A DNA stretch of 64,000 nt from Bradyrhizobium sp. CCBAU 53340 (GCF_015291645.1 NZ_CP030055.1:5890001-5954000), one strand, 5' to 3'. Positions 35,549-45,079 are shown, counted from the stretch's first letter. A program made the numbers and translations. The notes: a model not told the origin generated them from the letters alone.

Positions 35549-36103
35549 ATGGCCCGCCTGCCCTATCTCGAGGCCGACCAGGTCGCGCCCGAATATCGCG
35601 ACATGCTCAAGCGCAACACCAATCTGCACAAATTGCTGGTCAACTCGCCGGAGATGGCGCGGGCCTTCAACGGCGTTGGCGGCTATATCCGCTTCAAGAG
35701 CAAGCTCGATCCGCGCCTGCGCGAACTCGCCATTCTCCAGGTCGGATGGATGGAGAAATCGGAATACGAATTCACCCATCACGTGAAGATCGGCAGGGAG
35801 TTCGGCGTCACAGACGAGGACATCGCCGGCCTGATGGCGGAGACTGCCGACAAGCCATCAAAGCTCGAGCCGCTCGCCAAGGCCATTCTGAGAGGCGCCC
35901 GCGAGATGGTGGGCGATCTCGCAATGTCCGAGGCGACCTTCGCCGAGATCAAAGCACACCTCTCCGACGAGCACATGGTCGACCTCGTCCTGACCATCGC
36001 TTTCTATTGCGGCGTGGTGCGCGTGCTCGCCACCATGAAGATCGACAATGAGCCGTATTACAAAGAGGTACTCGAGCAGTACCCGATCCCGGGAGTGAAC
36101 TGA
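35549..36103 (+). CDS. Carboxymuconolactone decarboxylase-family protein
   Basis: The 184-residue all-helical protein belongs to the AhpD/CMD superfamily: LRELAILQVGWMEKSEYEFTHHV holds the conserved Glu and His of the active-site helix. The CxxC redox pair of AhpD-type peroxidases is absent, so a decarboxylase- or isomerase-like role is more likely than peroxidase. It is sandwiched between two SDR genes, with the next ATG only 2 bases after its stop. The substrate is unknown. Confidence 0.85.
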   Translation: MARLPYLEADQVAPEYRDMLKRNTNLHKLLVNSPEMARAFNGVGGYIRFKSKLDPRLRELAILQVGWMEKSEYEFTHHVKIGREFGVTDEDIAGLMAETADKPSKLEPLAKAILRGAREMVGDLAMSEATFAEIKAHLSDEHMVDLVLTIAFYCGVVRVLATMKIDNEPYYKEVLEQYPIPGVN

Positions 36104-36104
36104 C

Positions 36105-36905
36105 ATGCGCTTGAAGGACAAAGTTGCGATCGTGGTCGGCGCCGGCCAGAGCCCCGGCGAAGGCATGGGCAACGGCCGCGCCACCGCGCTCACTTTCGCC
36201 CGAGAGGGCGCCAAGGTGCTGTGCGTCGATCATCACATGGAGTCGGCGCAGGAGACCGTCGCGATGATCGCTGAGAAGGGCGGCGCCGGCGCGGCCTTCA
36301 AGGCGGACGTGACCAAATCTGCCGACATCAAGGCGATGGTCGCGGACGCGCAATCGCGCTGGGGCCGGATCGATATACTGCACAACAATGTCGGCGTCAG
36401 CCTGTCCGGCGGCGATGCCGAGCTGCTTCAAATCACCGAGGAGGCGTTCGACCGCGTCGTCGCCATCAACCTGAAGAGCTGCATTCTCGCAGCGAAGGAA
36501 GTCATCCCGATCATGCGTACGCAGCGAAGCGGCGCCATCATCAACATCTCCTCGATGGCGGCGATCACCACCTATCCTTACGTTGCCTACAAGGCCACGA
36601 AGTCGGCGATGATCGCGTTCACCCAGCAGCTCGCTTACCAGAACGCCGAATACGGCATCCGCGCCAACGTCATCCTGCCGGGCTTGATGAACACCCCGAT
36701 GGCGGTCGACACCCGCGCCCGCGAATGGCACAAGACCCGCGCCGAGGTCGAGGCAGAGCGCGACAGCAAGGTGCCGCTGCGCAAGAAGATGGGCACGGCG
36801 TGGGACGTCGCCAACGCCGCGCTGTTCCTGGCCTCGGACGAGGCGAATTTCATCACGGGTGTGACGCTGCCGGTGGATGGCGGGGCGAGTGTGAGGCGGG
36901 GGTAG
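36105..36905 (+). CDS. SDR-family oxidoreductase
   Basis: The 266-residue protein is a classical SDR with the nucleotide loop GAGQSPGEGMGNGRA, NNVG, a Ser in NISS, the active YKATK motif and the C-terminal TGVTLPVDGG. Its N-terminal motif is close in form to that of the SDR two genes upstream (…GNGRA), so the two may act in successive steps or form hetero-oligomers. It is the third gene of the apparent operon and converges on the sugar dehydrogenase gene 33 bases on. Confidence 0.88.
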   Translation: MRLKDKVAIVVGAGQSPGEGMGNGRATALTFAREGAKVLCVDHHMESAQETVAMIAEKGGAGAAFKADVTKSADIKAMVADAQSRWGRIDILHNNVGVSLSGGDAELLQITEEAFDRVVAINLKSCILAAKEVIPIMRTQRSGAIINISSMAAITTYPYVAYKATKSAMIAFTQQLAYQNAEYGIRANVILPGLMNTPMAVDTRAREWHKTRAEVEAERDSKVPLRKKMGTAWDVANAALFLASDEANFITGVTLPVDGGASVRRG

Positions 36906-36938
36906 CTCCATCTTCTCTCCTCGAAGGCTGAAGCCACA

Positions 36939-38267
36939 TCAGTGCGTCACCCGCCATATCGTGCCGCCGGTATCTTCGGAGATTAGCAACGATCCATCCT
37001 TCGCCACCGCGATCCCGACCGGCCGTCCCCACACCTGGGTGTCGTTCACGACAAAGCCCGTGACGAAATCCTCGTACTCTCCGGTCGGCTTGCCGTCCTT
37101 CATCCTGATGCGGATCACCTTGTAGCCGGTTCGCTTCGAACGGTTCCAGGAGCCGTGCTCGGCCGCGAAGGCGTCGCCCTGGTATTCGGATGGAAATTGC
37201 GTGCCCTGGTAGAAGGTCATCCCGAGTGAGGCCGAATGCGGCTGCACCAGCACATCCGGCACCGTCACCTTGTCCTTGAGGTCCGGTCGCGCGCCGGCAT
37301 GACGCGGGTCTTCATTGCTGCCGATGTAGAACCACGGCCAACCGTAGAAGGCGCCCTCCTTCACGCTGGTGACATAGTCGGGCACGAGATCGTCGCCGAG
37401 GCCGTCGCGCTCGTTGGTGGAGCACCAGGGCAGCCCGGTCTGCGGCTGGATCGCAAGGCCCACGCAGTTGCGGATGCCGGTGGCATAGAGCTTGCGGTCC
37501 TTGCCATCCGGATTGAAGGAGAGCACCGCCGCGCGTTCGGCCTCATAGCCCCAGGACGCTCCGAGCGCCTGCGTACGCGACCAGGACTCCAGCCCACCGG
37601 GCGGGCTCCCCATGCCTTCGGCGACATTGCTGGCGGAGCCGACCGACACCAGCATGCGCTTGCCGTCCGGCGTGAACACGATATCGCGGGTGGAATGCCC
37701 CCACCCTTGCGCGAGGTTCGCGACCACGATTTCGGGCTTGCCCGACGCCTTCAGGTCGCCGGCGTGATAGGGAAAGCGAACGACGTTGCCGGCATTGGCG
37801 ACATAGACCCATCGCGGATTGTCGCCGTCCGGGAAGAAGGCGATGCCGAAAGGACGGCTGAGCCCGCTGGCAAAAACTTCGTTGGTCGCAACCTTGGTGC
37901 CGTCCTCCCCGAGACGTAGCACGCGAATGCGCCCGGGTCCGGTCTCTGCAACGAAGATGTCGCCGTTCGGCGCGACGCGCAGCACGCGCGCATTGGACAG
38001 GCCGTCAGCCAGCAGATCGATCTTGAAGCCTTCGGGCACCTGCGGCGTCGCACTGCCACGTGCGGTTAAGCGCGTGGGATTGGAGACCGAGGGCGAGGCG
38101 CCCGGTCTAACCAAATCCTGCGGGCGGATCAGCCTGACGGTGCCGGGCTTGTCAGCCTGCCAGCTGCCATAGGCATCCTTGCCTTGCAGCACGGTCTCGG
38201 CTTGCGCGCCGACGCAAGCGGCCAAGAGCCATGCGGGCACCATCATGCGCGAAACGCGAGATATCAC
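36939..38267 (-). CDS. PQQ-dependent sugar dehydrogenase-like (sorbosone dehydrogenase family)
   Basis: The ~442-residue protein is a six-bladed beta-propeller of the soluble glucose/L-sorbosone dehydrogenase type. It has VPEGFKIDLLADGLSNARVL and repeated blade motifs, for example HSTRDIVFTPDGKRM, GIRNCVGLAIQP and AEHGSWNRS. The enzyme oxidises a sugar or aldose with pyrroloquinoline quinone in the periplasm. The GTG at 38267 was chosen because GGAGGAAG lies 5 bases upstream and it gives a signal peptide (MMVPAWLLAACVGAQA, about residues 8-23). It is divergent from puuD. Confidence 0.85.
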   Translation of the reverse strand: MISRVSRMMVPAWLLAACVGAQAETVLQGKDAYGSWQADKPGTVRLIRPQDLVRPGASPSVSNPTRLTARGSATPQVPEGFKIDLLADGLSNARVLRVAPNGDIFVAETGPGRIRVLRLGEDGTKVATNEVFASGLSRPFGIAFFPDGDNPRWVYVANAGNVVRFPYHAGDLKASGKPEIVVANLAQGWGHSTRDIVFTPDGKRMLVSVGSASNVAEGMGSPPGGLESWSRTQALGASWGYEAERAAVLSFNPDGKDRKLYATGIRNCVGLAIQPQTGLPWCSTNERDGLGDDLVPDYVTSVKEGAFYGWPWFYIGSNEDPRHAGARPDLKDKVTVPDVLVQPHSASLGMTFYQGTQFPSEYQGDAFAAEHGSWNRSKRTGYKVIRIRMKDGKPTGEYEDFVTGFVVNDTQVWGRPVGIAVAKDGSLLISEDTGGTIWRVTH

Positions 38268-38443
38268 GTCAGCTTCCTCCCGGACTTCATTTGCCAAATC
38301 CCAAGTCAGCTCGTGCCCGCACGATGTGCAGATGGTGCGACCCATCGTACTGGAAAACGGCGCGGATCGGTGCAACACATTGTAAGGGCACGACCGCCGG
38401 TTGCGGTCATCAAAGCTGCGGCACCGACGTCGCGATTGATGGG

Positions 38444-39643
38444 ATGACTATGTGGGGATCGATCGTATCGGAATGGGCGAGCCTGCTGCTGCGCTGGCTG
38501 CACGTGGTGGCGGCGATCGCCTGGATCGGCAGCTCCTTCTATTTCATCGCCCTTGACCTCAGCCTCAAGCCCAACAGCGACCTGCCCGATGGCGTGCAGG
38601 GCGAGGCCTGGCAGGTCCATGGCGGCGGCTTCTACCGGATCATGAAATATCTGGTGGCCCCCAGCCAGGTGCCGGACGAGCTGACCTGGTTCAAATGGGA
38701 AGCCTACACCACGTGGCTGTCCGGCTTCGCGCTCATGGTGGTGGTGTACTATCTCGACGCCGATCTGTTCCTCATCGACAAATCGGTCCTCGACTTGACG
38801 CCGGTCCAGGCTGGATTGTTCAGTTTCTGCAGCCTCGCGCTGGCCTGGCTGCTTTACGAGACCGCCTGCCGCACGGGGCTGGCACAGCGCGAGCTGCCCT
38901 TCGCCATCGGCGGCTATCTGTTCCTGGTGGCGCTCACCTACGCCTTCACTCATGTGCTGAGCGGCCGCGGCGCCTTCAACCAGATCGCCGCAATCATCGG
39001 CACCATCATGGTCGCCAACGTCTTTGCGGTGATCATCCCGAACCAGAAGAAGATCGTCGCGAGCCTGATCGCGGGCCAGGCCCCCGATCCGAAGCTCGGC
39101 AAGACCAGCAAGGAGCGCTCGGTCCACAACAACTATCTGACGCTGCCGGTCGTCGTGCTGATGATCAGCAATCACTACCCCCTGCTCTACGCAACCCGCT
39201 TCAACTGGATCATCGTCGCAATCGTGCTGGCGCTGGGGCCGGTGATCCGCCACTTCTTCAATGAAGGGCATGCCGGGCGCAAATCGCCGTGGTGGGTATG
39301 GGGCATCGCGGCAGCCGGCGCGATCGCGATTCTTTTCCTCTCGGCAGCCGGACCGCGCGAGGTGAAGAGCGGCGCGCTGTCGGCGCAGCCGACCCTCGCC
39401 AATGTCGAGGAGATCGTGATGTCCCGTTGCAGCATGTGCCACGCGGCCGAGCCGGTCTGGGCCGGCATCGTCACCGCGCCGAAGGGCATTTTGCTCGACG
39501 CCCCCGAGCACATCCACCGCAACATCCGTCTGATCGGCCGTGTCGCGGCCTGGTCCAACGCGATGCCGCCGGGCAACGTCACGGAAATGACCAGCGAGGA
39601 GCGCGCCGTCCTCGCCGCCTATATCGGCGAGCAGGATCGCTGA
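38444..39643 (+). CDS. puuD: Urate hydroxylase PuuD (membrane, cytochrome c domain)
   Basis: The 399-residue protein has about eight membrane segments and a C-terminal cytochrome c domain with CSMCH (Cys329 to His333). This layout, and the N-terminal LRWLHVVAAIAWIGSSFYF, define PuuD, which oxidises urate to 5-hydroxyisourate using cytochrome rather than oxygen. Several conserved His residues (His20, His59, His170) lie in the membrane part and may bind haem. The start was placed at 38444 just before the first helix; a longer frame continues upstream without family similarity. No other purine-catabolism gene is beside it. Confidence 0.9.
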   Translation: MTMWGSIVSEWASLLLRWLHVVAAIAWIGSSFYFIALDLSLKPNSDLPDGVQGEAWQVHGGGFYRIMKYLVAPSQVPDELTWFKWEAYTTWLSGFALMVVVYYLDADLFLIDKSVLDLTPVQAGLFSFCSLALAWLLYETACRTGLAQRELPFAIGGYLFLVALTYAFTHVLSGRGAFNQIAAIIGTIMVANVFAVIIPNQKKIVASLIAGQAPDPKLGKTSKERSVHNNYLTLPVVVLMISNHYPLLYATRFNWIIVAIVLALGPVIRHFFNEGHAGRKSPWWVWGIAAAGAIAILFLSAAGPREVKSGALSAQPTLANVEEIVMSRCSMCHAAEPVWAGIVTAPKGILLDAPEHIHRNIRLIGRVAAWSNAMPPGNVTEMTSEERAVLAAYIGEQDR

Positions 39644-39790
39644 CCCCGAAAGCGCGCCGCTGCGGCATTTCGCGGAATGAAATTCCGGATCTTTCGCCGA
39701 TTTGAAAATGACTTGATCGTCCATCCGGCGTAGACAGGACGAGCGGCTGCGCGGGCCGTCCAAAGTCATTTTGCATTCGGGGAAGTCACA

Positions 39791-40648
39791 GTGGCCCTCA
39801 AGAACATCATCGGTATCGACCACGCCGTAGTCATGGTGAAGGACCTCGACAAGGCCGCCGAAAACTATCGCCAGCTCGGCTTCACGCTCTCTCCGCGCGG
39901 CACCCACAGCGCGCATATGGGCACCGGCAACTACACCATCATGTTCGATCCCGACTATATGGAGCTGCTTGGCGTGCTGGCGCCAACCGAACACAACGCG
40001 CCGGCGCGCGCTTATCTCGAGCGGCAGGGCGAGGGCATCGAGCGCATCGCCTTCACCGCGGTCGATTCCGCTGCAGGCGCCGAGGAGATCCGCGCGCGCG
40101 GCCTGACGCCGATCGGTCCGACCGATTTCGAGCGGCCGGTGACCTTGCCTGATGGCGCGGTCTCGGCCGCCAAATTCCGCACCTTCATGTGGCCGACCGC
40201 GGAAGCGCCCGGCGGGGTGCGCATCTTCGCCTGCCAGCACAAGACGCGCGAGACGGTGTGGATCCCCGAGCTGATGAAACACGCCAATGCGGCCAAGCGG
40301 ATCAGCCAGGTGCTGATCGCAGCGCCCGAGCCCGCAGCGGAAGCCGCGCATCTAGCGCGGCTGATCGATCGCGAGCCGAAGGCGGCGGCCGACGGTGCGG
40401 TCACGGTGACATCAGGCGGCGGCCGCGCCGATTTCGTCTATCTGACGCTGGAGCAGCTCGGCCAACGCTATCCCGGCGTGCCGCTCGCTGGCCTCTCGGG
40501 GCGCGGCGGTGCGGCCCTCGTGCTCGTCAGTGGCGATCTCGCAGCGACCGAGAAGGCCCTCGGCCCGGCCGGTGTCCGCGGCGGCGCTGCCATCGTCGTG
40601 CCTCCAGCCAAGGCCAACGGCACCCTGCTCGCCTTCATTGCCGGCTGA
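39791..40648 (+). CDS. VOC-superfamily protein (glyoxalase-like)
   Basis: The 285-residue protein begins IIGIDHAVVMVKDLDKAAENYRQLGF, the usual start of a vicinal-oxygen-chelate domain. It contains the metal-ligand candidates His12 (GIDHAV) and a Glu in YMELLGV near residue 58, consistent with glyoxalase_3-type proteins. A second, degenerate domain occupies about residues 155-285. Function is unknown; members include dioxygenases, isomerases and resistance proteins. The GTG start at 39791 follows GGGGAAG. Confidence 0.75.
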   Translation: MALKNIIGIDHAVVMVKDLDKAAENYRQLGFTLSPRGTHSAHMGTGNYTIMFDPDYMELLGVLAPTEHNAPARAYLERQGEGIERIAFTAVDSAAGAEEIRARGLTPIGPTDFERPVTLPDGAVSAAKFRTFMWPTAEAPGGVRIFACQHKTRETVWIPELMKHANAAKRISQVLIAAPEPAAEAAHLARLIDREPKAAADGAVTVTSGGGRADFVYLTLEQLGQRYPGVPLAGLSGRGGAALVLVSGDLAATEKALGPAGVRGGAAIVVPPAKANGTLLAFIAG

Positions 40649-40728
40649 TTGGAAGCAATTCTTTAACGCGCGTTTACCTGGCGGCTCTAGGATTCCCCCC
40701 GAAGTCCAAGCCGCCCGGGACCACGCTC

Positions 40729-41004
40729 ATGTTCAAAGAGGGATCGCCGATCGCTTACGACGCGCCGGCCGAGCTGAAGAAGTGGCCGTCGCTGAAGGGC
40801 GAGCGGCAGAAGGACCGCGGTCCGCCCTATCTCGTCTACAACGGCACGCTCGCCGATTGCGTCCGCGAGCTCATGGGCAAGCCCATCAAGGGCATCTCGC
40901 TGTACGACATCATGACGAAGCCGCAAGCAGCCTTCGACCAGACCGTGCTGTCGCCCGGCGATGCCGCCGAGATCGCGATGCGCAAGGATTTCCCCAAGGC
41001 GTAA
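40729..41004 (+). CDS. Conserved small hypothetical protein
   Basis: The 91-residue soluble protein contains no membrane or signal segment and no known motif. It is moderately charged with a central LVYNGTLADCVRELMGKP. GGGA upstream of the ATG and codon use like its neighbours suggest a genuine gene. It is not coupled to either neighbour. Confidence 0.6.
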   Translation: MFKEGSPIAYDAPAELKKWPSLKGERQKDRGPPYLVYNGTLADCVRELMGKPIKGISLYDIMTKPQAAFDQTVLSPGDAAEIAMRKDFPKA

Positions 41005-41183
41005 GCGCCCGCCTTCTTCAAGACCGCTCCCAACCGCGGAACCCGATTGCGTTCCCACGGCCGGAACACCGTACTAACACCTGCTCTCCCGCGGAATCGC
41101 AGCTTCGCCGCAATTACGGTTAAGAAGTCCTTGTCACCGGCACCCGCTGGTCGTTCTCCCACAGTTCGAGGACTCTTACCGAG

Positions 41184-42143
41184 ATGCGATTTCTCGTCGC
41201 GGCTTGCGCTGCGTTCCTGCTTCTGATGTGCGACGTCAGCCCGGAGCCAACCTGGCAACCTTCCAGCTTCGAGATCGCAACGCCCAAGGCCGATCGCGCG
41301 CCTTCGCTGGTTCCTCTGGTCGAGATGTTTCTTGCGAGCGTGCAGGCCATCGAGCTCGCCAATGCGCGCGCCTCGTATGAAGAAACGATCGAGCCGGAGC
41401 CCGCAGTCGAAGCTGCCGTAGAGCCTCCGCCCTCACCGACCGAGCAATTCTGCCGTGCCCTGAAGGAAGCGGCCGAGGAGAGCGGCATCCCCGTGCCGTT
41501 CTTCGCCCGCCTGCTTTGGCAAGAGAGCCGCTTCAAGTCGAACGAGGTCAGCCAGGCCGGCGCGCAAGGCGTTGCGCAGTTCATGCCGGAGACCGCTGCT
41601 GAAATGGGGCTTGATGATCCCTTCGATCCCATGAAGGCGCTGCCCGCATCGGCAAAGTTCCTGCGCAAGCTCCGCGACGATTTCGGCAATCTCGGCCTCG
41701 CCGCGGCCGCCTACAACGCCGGCCCTGGCCGCATCCAGAAATGGCTCGCCAAGGAGAGCGAGCTGCCGCGCGAGACGCGCGACTATGTCCGCATCATCAC
41801 CGGCACCAAGGCCGAGGACTGGATCGAGCGCTCGGACGCGCTGGCGATCCGGATCGACCTGCCGCGCGAAGCGCCCTGCGAAGGCGTCGGCAGCCTCTCC
41901 AAGACGAGGGATGTCGCCTGGGTCCCCGCGAACCTCGCACCCTCCACCGCCATGATCATCCGCAAGGCCGAGCAACTGGCGGCGCGGCTCTCGGCCAATC
42001 GCGCCCGCAAGCGCCTCGTCTCCCTGCTCCGCAAGAACGCGTCGAGCCGTGGCAAGGCGCGCAGCATGATCGCGACGCGCGCAGCAAAGGGCGCCAGGTC
42101 ACGCGTCATCCGCGTCGCGGCGCGTGAACGGTCGTCGGGCTAG
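41184..42143 (+). CDS. Lytic transglycosylase (SLT domain)
   Basis: The 319-residue protein has a short hydrophobic N-terminus (about residues 4-15, probably a signal peptide) and a soluble lytic transglycosylase domain at about 95-215. Catalytic Glu114 sits in LWQESRFKSN, followed by QAGAQGVAQFMPETA and AAYNAGPGRIQKW. It cleaves peptidoglycan between MurNAc and GlcNAc with formation of an anhydro end. The C-terminal ~100 residues are rich in Arg and Ala and unassigned. Its neighbours give no secretion-system context. Confidence 0.88.
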   Translation: MRFLVAACAAFLLLMCDVSPEPTWQPSSFEIATPKADRAPSLVPLVEMFLASVQAIELANARASYEETIEPEPAVEAAVEPPPSPTEQFCRALKEAAEESGIPVPFFARLLWQESRFKSNEVSQAGAQGVAQFMPETAAEMGLDDPFDPMKALPASAKFLRKLRDDFGNLGLAAAAYNAGPGRIQKWLAKESELPRETRDYVRIITGTKAEDWIERSDALAIRIDLPREAPCEGVGSLSKTRDVAWVPANLAPSTAMIIRKAEQLAARLSANRARKRLVSLLRKNASSRGKARSMIATRAAKGARSRVIRVAARERSSG

Positions 42144-42470
42144 CTCGGCCTCGGGAGGCTGGGCGCCCCGCCATCCCAAAACGCGAAAACAACCCCATGC
42201 ACAGTAGCCGGCGCCCCCGTCAGAGCGGCGCTTGCGGGCGGGCGACTGCTGAATTTCAGAAAATCATTTTGATTCGTCGGGCAAAACAGGAGCATGATGG
42301 CATCATCGCGCCATCAGCCCGTGTCCAGCCCCGCCCGATGATGGGCGCGCTCGACCCGGCAGTGCGACAACGCCTCATCACAACCTGAAAATCTCAACCG
42401 CCGCGACAGCAGGCGCGCGATCGGCTTCGCGCCGCAAGCCCGAGCCTGCGCCGGCAAAAGGACACTTCGC
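42144..42470. other. Intergenic region, no gene seen
   Basis: This 327-bp gap follows the transglycosylase gene. A perfect inverted repeat ATGATG G CATCAT sits at 42294-42306, and TTTGATTCGTCGGGCAAAAC is at 42269-42288. AAGGAC at 42460-42465 is the ribosome-binding site of the next gene. No credible reading frame or terminator was recognised. Confidence 0.5.
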
Positions 42471-43067
42471 ATGACGACATTACCAACGACTATCGAGACG
42501 ATGCCCATCGCGGTCGACGACCGTGCCGCCCTCATCGCAAGCCCGAAAGTCAGGCTCCGCCGCAACCGCATCGTGATCGACCATCCCGATGCGCCGACCG
42601 GCGAAAAGCTGCTGGCGGAGGCGCTCGGCGCGGCCGACCGCGACGCGCTGCACGGCATCCTGAGCCAGTTGGTGAAAGCCAGCGCGGTCGCGCGCAAGCC
42701 CGACCAGGGCAATCTCTCCTTCATGGTCTCGATGCTGAAGAGCATCGCGCCAAAGGACTCGCTCGAATCCATGCTGGCGGCGCAGATGGTGAGCATCCAG
42801 ATCGCGACAATGCGCTGCGCCTGCCGCCTCGCCTGCACCGACGACGTGACGCAGCAGGAGAGCCTGACGCGCGCGCTGACCCGGCTGGCCCGCACCTATG
42901 CAGCCCAGGTCGAAGCCCTGAACCGTCATCGCAGCAACGGCGCCTGCGCGATCACGGTGCAGAACCTGTCGGTGCAGGACGGCGGCAAAGCGGTGGTCGG
43001 CCATTTCACCCAACACGCCAGCTTGATCGCAGCGCAGCCGGGCCTGGCTGAAGTGGCCACCGCATGA
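42471..43067 (+). CDS. Hypothetical protein, coupled to HGG-motif protein
   Basis: The 198-residue soluble protein has an unfamiliar N-terminal region and a helical central part (DALHGILSQLVKASAVARK; SLESMLAAQMVSIQIATM) with two closely spaced Cys. No enzyme motif is visible. The stop overlaps the next ATG by four bases, so the two are translated together. AAGGAC precedes the start. Similar gene pairs occur in rhizobial genomes near prophage-like segments, but phage origin is only inferred from the partner. Confidence 0.6.
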   Translation: MTTLPTTIETMPIAVDDRAALIASPKVRLRRNRIVIDHPDAPTGEKLLAEALGAADRDALHGILSQLVKASAVARKPDQGNLSFMVSMLKSIAPKDSLESMLAAQMVSIQIATMRCACRLACTDDVTQQESLTRALTRLARTYAAQVEALNRHRSNGACAITVQNLSVQDGGKAVVGHFTQHASLIAAQPGLAEVATA

Positions 43068-43408
43068 GCCACCCGCGCAACGTCGCCACAATGCGGTCCA
43101 GTCCACGCTGCGGCGCGCAAACGCGCAATGGTGAAGCTTGCCGCGCCCCGGCGCTGCGCGGCAGGATGCGTTGCCGCATGCACGGCGGCGCATGGGGATC
43201 GGGGGCGCCGTGTGGAAACAGCAATGCCGTCAAGCACGGCTATTTCACCAGCGAGGCGATCGAGGAGCGGAGGTTCGTGCGCACCGTGCTTGAGGACGCT
43301 GAGGATCTGCTGCGCAGGCTGCCGGCGGCTTCGGACACCATCCGCAACCCACGCGAGAGCGAAACCGGATGCACCACGCCGGGAACGGATTCGCCCCTTC
43401 GCACTTAA
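43064..43408 (+). CDS. HGG-motif (phage-like) small protein
   Basis: The 114-residue protein has the pattern CGAQTRNGEACRAPALRGR followed by CRMHGGAWGSGAP and NAVKHGYFT. This Cys/His-rich HGG arrangement is common in small proteins of alphaproteobacterial phages and genomic islands, often near terminase small subunits. The spaced Cys and His (CRAPALRGRMRCRMH) could bind zinc. Its function is not known. It is translationally coupled to the preceding hypothetical gene. Confidence 0.7.
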   Translation: MSHPRNVATMRSSPRCGAQTRNGEACRAPALRGRMRCRMHGGAWGSGAPCGNSNAVKHGYFTSEAIEERRFVRTVLEDAEDLLRRLPAASDTIRNPRESETGCTTPGTDSPLRT

Positions 43409-43436
43409 CAAATGATAGTGCCAGAGAGGTGCAATC

Positions 43437-43793
43437 ATGGGCCAGTCAAAGCCGATCCGGCCGACCGCGCTCGTCGTCGAAGATGACGACATTCAGCGCG
43501 AGATGCTCGCGCTGCTGCTCGAGGAGAGCAATTTCGAGGTGCTCCAGTGCGAGGATGCTCAGACCGCCGCCTTGGCACTCAAGGCACGGCACCCATCCCT
43601 GGTCGTCACCGACATCAATCTGGTCGGGGACATGGATGGGGTGGAACTGGCGCACCTCGCCCAGCAGCAGAACGCCAACACGCGGATCATCGTGATCTCG
43701 GGTCGTCCGCTACCCCGGCCGCTGCCGCCCGGCGCAAAGTTCCTCACCAAGCCGGTCTACCCGACAGCGCTTCTGGCGGAAGCGAGACAGTAG
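43437..43793 (+). CDS. Single-domain response regulator
   Basis: The 118-residue protein is a CheY-like receiver domain: acidic DDD near the N-terminus, the phospho-acceptor Asp in VVTDINL, and the conserved Lys in FLTKPV. There is no output domain, so it acts by protein contact or as a phospho-sink. A good GAGAGG precedes the ATG. No histidine kinase is adjacent, so its partner is unknown. Confidence 0.92.
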   Translation: MGQSKPIRPTALVVEDDDIQREMLALLLEESNFEVLQCEDAQTAALALKARHPSLVVTDINLVGDMDGVELAHLAQQQNANTRIIVISGRPLPRPLPPGAKFLTKPVYPTALLAEARQ

Positions 43794-44009
43794 AGACGTT
43801 TTGCTGACATCGCGTGCAGGCGTTGTCCTTGGATCCGGCCAGACGCCGGCTGTCGGCGCAGCGTCTCGACGGGGGGCTGCTTGAACGAACGCGATTTCGA
43901 ACCGCAACTCAGGGACGATGGCTATCAAGAGATCGCGTATCAGAGGCTCGATTCCCGTCCGGACAAAGCAAGGCGTCAGGTCCGCTTATGAACAGTCCGC
44001 TCGGACCAA

Positions 44010-44951
44010 TCAGCTCACTCCAACCAGCGCCTTGCAGACCTCCCGGCTGGCTTCTTGGAACAATTTGACGGCACCTCCGGCCCGTCGTCCCTTCAAGGTG
44101 ATTGAGGCTATCGGGGCGGAAGTATCACCAAGATCGACGTTCAGCGCGCGCAGCCATGCGCTACTCGATCGCATTCTGAGTATCTGCATGGGCAATAAGG
44201 TTATAAACCGGCTGCTCGCCAACAGATTCAACCGCATGTAGATTGAAATCGTGGTGACGGTCGTTGGCGGAAGCGGCAGGTTATGTCGCCGAAATAGCTC
44301 GACGCCGGTACGGCCCAAAAAAGAATCGGGCGGCGAGAGCGTCCATTGCTCTTGCATAAGTTCTGCGAGCTTCAACTTCTTCCTCGATCGCAGGAGCGGA
44401 TGCCGTCGCTCCGCCATCACCGCAAGGGAGGATCTAAACAGCACCTCCGCAGACAAATCATCCGCGACCGGCAACGGCGACCAGCGCGTTATGGCCAGAT
44501 CAAGCGCTCTCTGGCGGAGAGCATGCTCCAGCGCATCCCGGTCGCCTATCGTGATATGATACCTGATGCCAGGATACCGGCGGACGAGATGTCCGATGAT
44601 TTCTGTAACGATGGCGGTGACCGGCTCGGTTGTACCGATCGCAACGAGCCCTTGCGCCGGATCTGACCTTTGCACAATGTCGGTAACACCTAGCTTTATT
44701 TCGTCGAAAACGACGCGCGTGCGATCGACAAGAAGGCGACCACACTCAGTGAGTTCGACCCCGCGCGAGGTGCGATCCAGCAGCGCAGCCCCGACGGCGT
44801 GCTCCATGTCGGTGATGGCTTTGGAGATCGCAGGCTGCGACAATCCAAGGCGATGAGACGCTTTGGCCATGCTGCCGACCTCTGCGACGGTCTGCAGCGT
44901 ATGCAGATCCTTGAGGCGCAGGCGTCGGCCGATGCGGTCCTGCCATTGCAT
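44010..44951 (-). CDS. LysR-family transcriptional regulator
   Basis: The 313-residue protein has an N-terminal winged helix-turn-helix (about residues 13-70; LGLSQPAISKAITDMEHAVG) and a substrate-binding C-terminal domain. It is divergent from a TctC-type binding protein gene with 128 bp between, the classical arrangement for a regulator that senses a pathway compound and controls the adjacent operon. The inducer is unknown. Confidence 0.93.
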   Translation of the reverse strand: MQWQDRIGRRLRLKDLHTLQTVAEVGSMAKASHRLGLSQPAISKAITDMEHAVGAALLDRTSRGVELTECGRLLVDRTRVVFDEIKLGVTDIVQRSDPAQGLVAIGTTEPVTAIVTEIIGHLVRRYPGIRYHITIGDRDALEHALRQRALDLAITRWSPLPVADDLSAEVLFRSSLAVMAERRHPLLRSRKKLKLAELMQEQWTLSPPDSFLGRTGVELFRRHNLPLPPTTVTTISIYMRLNLLASSRFITLLPMQILRMRSSSAWLRALNVDLGDTSAPIASITLKGRRAGGAVKLFQEASREVCKALVGVS

Positions 44952-45079
44952 GAGTGTTCACCTCACGTTATAGCCCGATAGGAAATTGCGATTTCAAGTT
45001 ATACCGTTGTTGCCTCAGCATAGCGAGAAGGAAAGCCGGCCGGATCATTGCGTGCTGTCCGAAGCACATGGAGAACGCC
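44952..45079. promoter_or_regulatory. LysR-type divergent promoter region
   Basis: This gap holds the promoters of the LysR gene and the tctC-like operon. AT-rich stretches with short dyads (TATAGCCCGATA; TTGCGATTTCAA) are candidate LysR boxes. Which dyad is bound cannot be decided from sequence. Confidence 0.4.

Noticed and set aside
38268-38378. Longer N-terminus for the PQQ-type dehydrogenase
   Set aside because: GGAGGAAG and a clean signal peptide mark GTG 38267 as the start; the extension has no family similarity.
43955-43985. T-arm-like stretch GGCTCGATTCCCGTC suggesting a tRNA or att site
   Set aside because: The flanking bases do not pair as a T stem, and no acceptor, D or anticodon arm was found.
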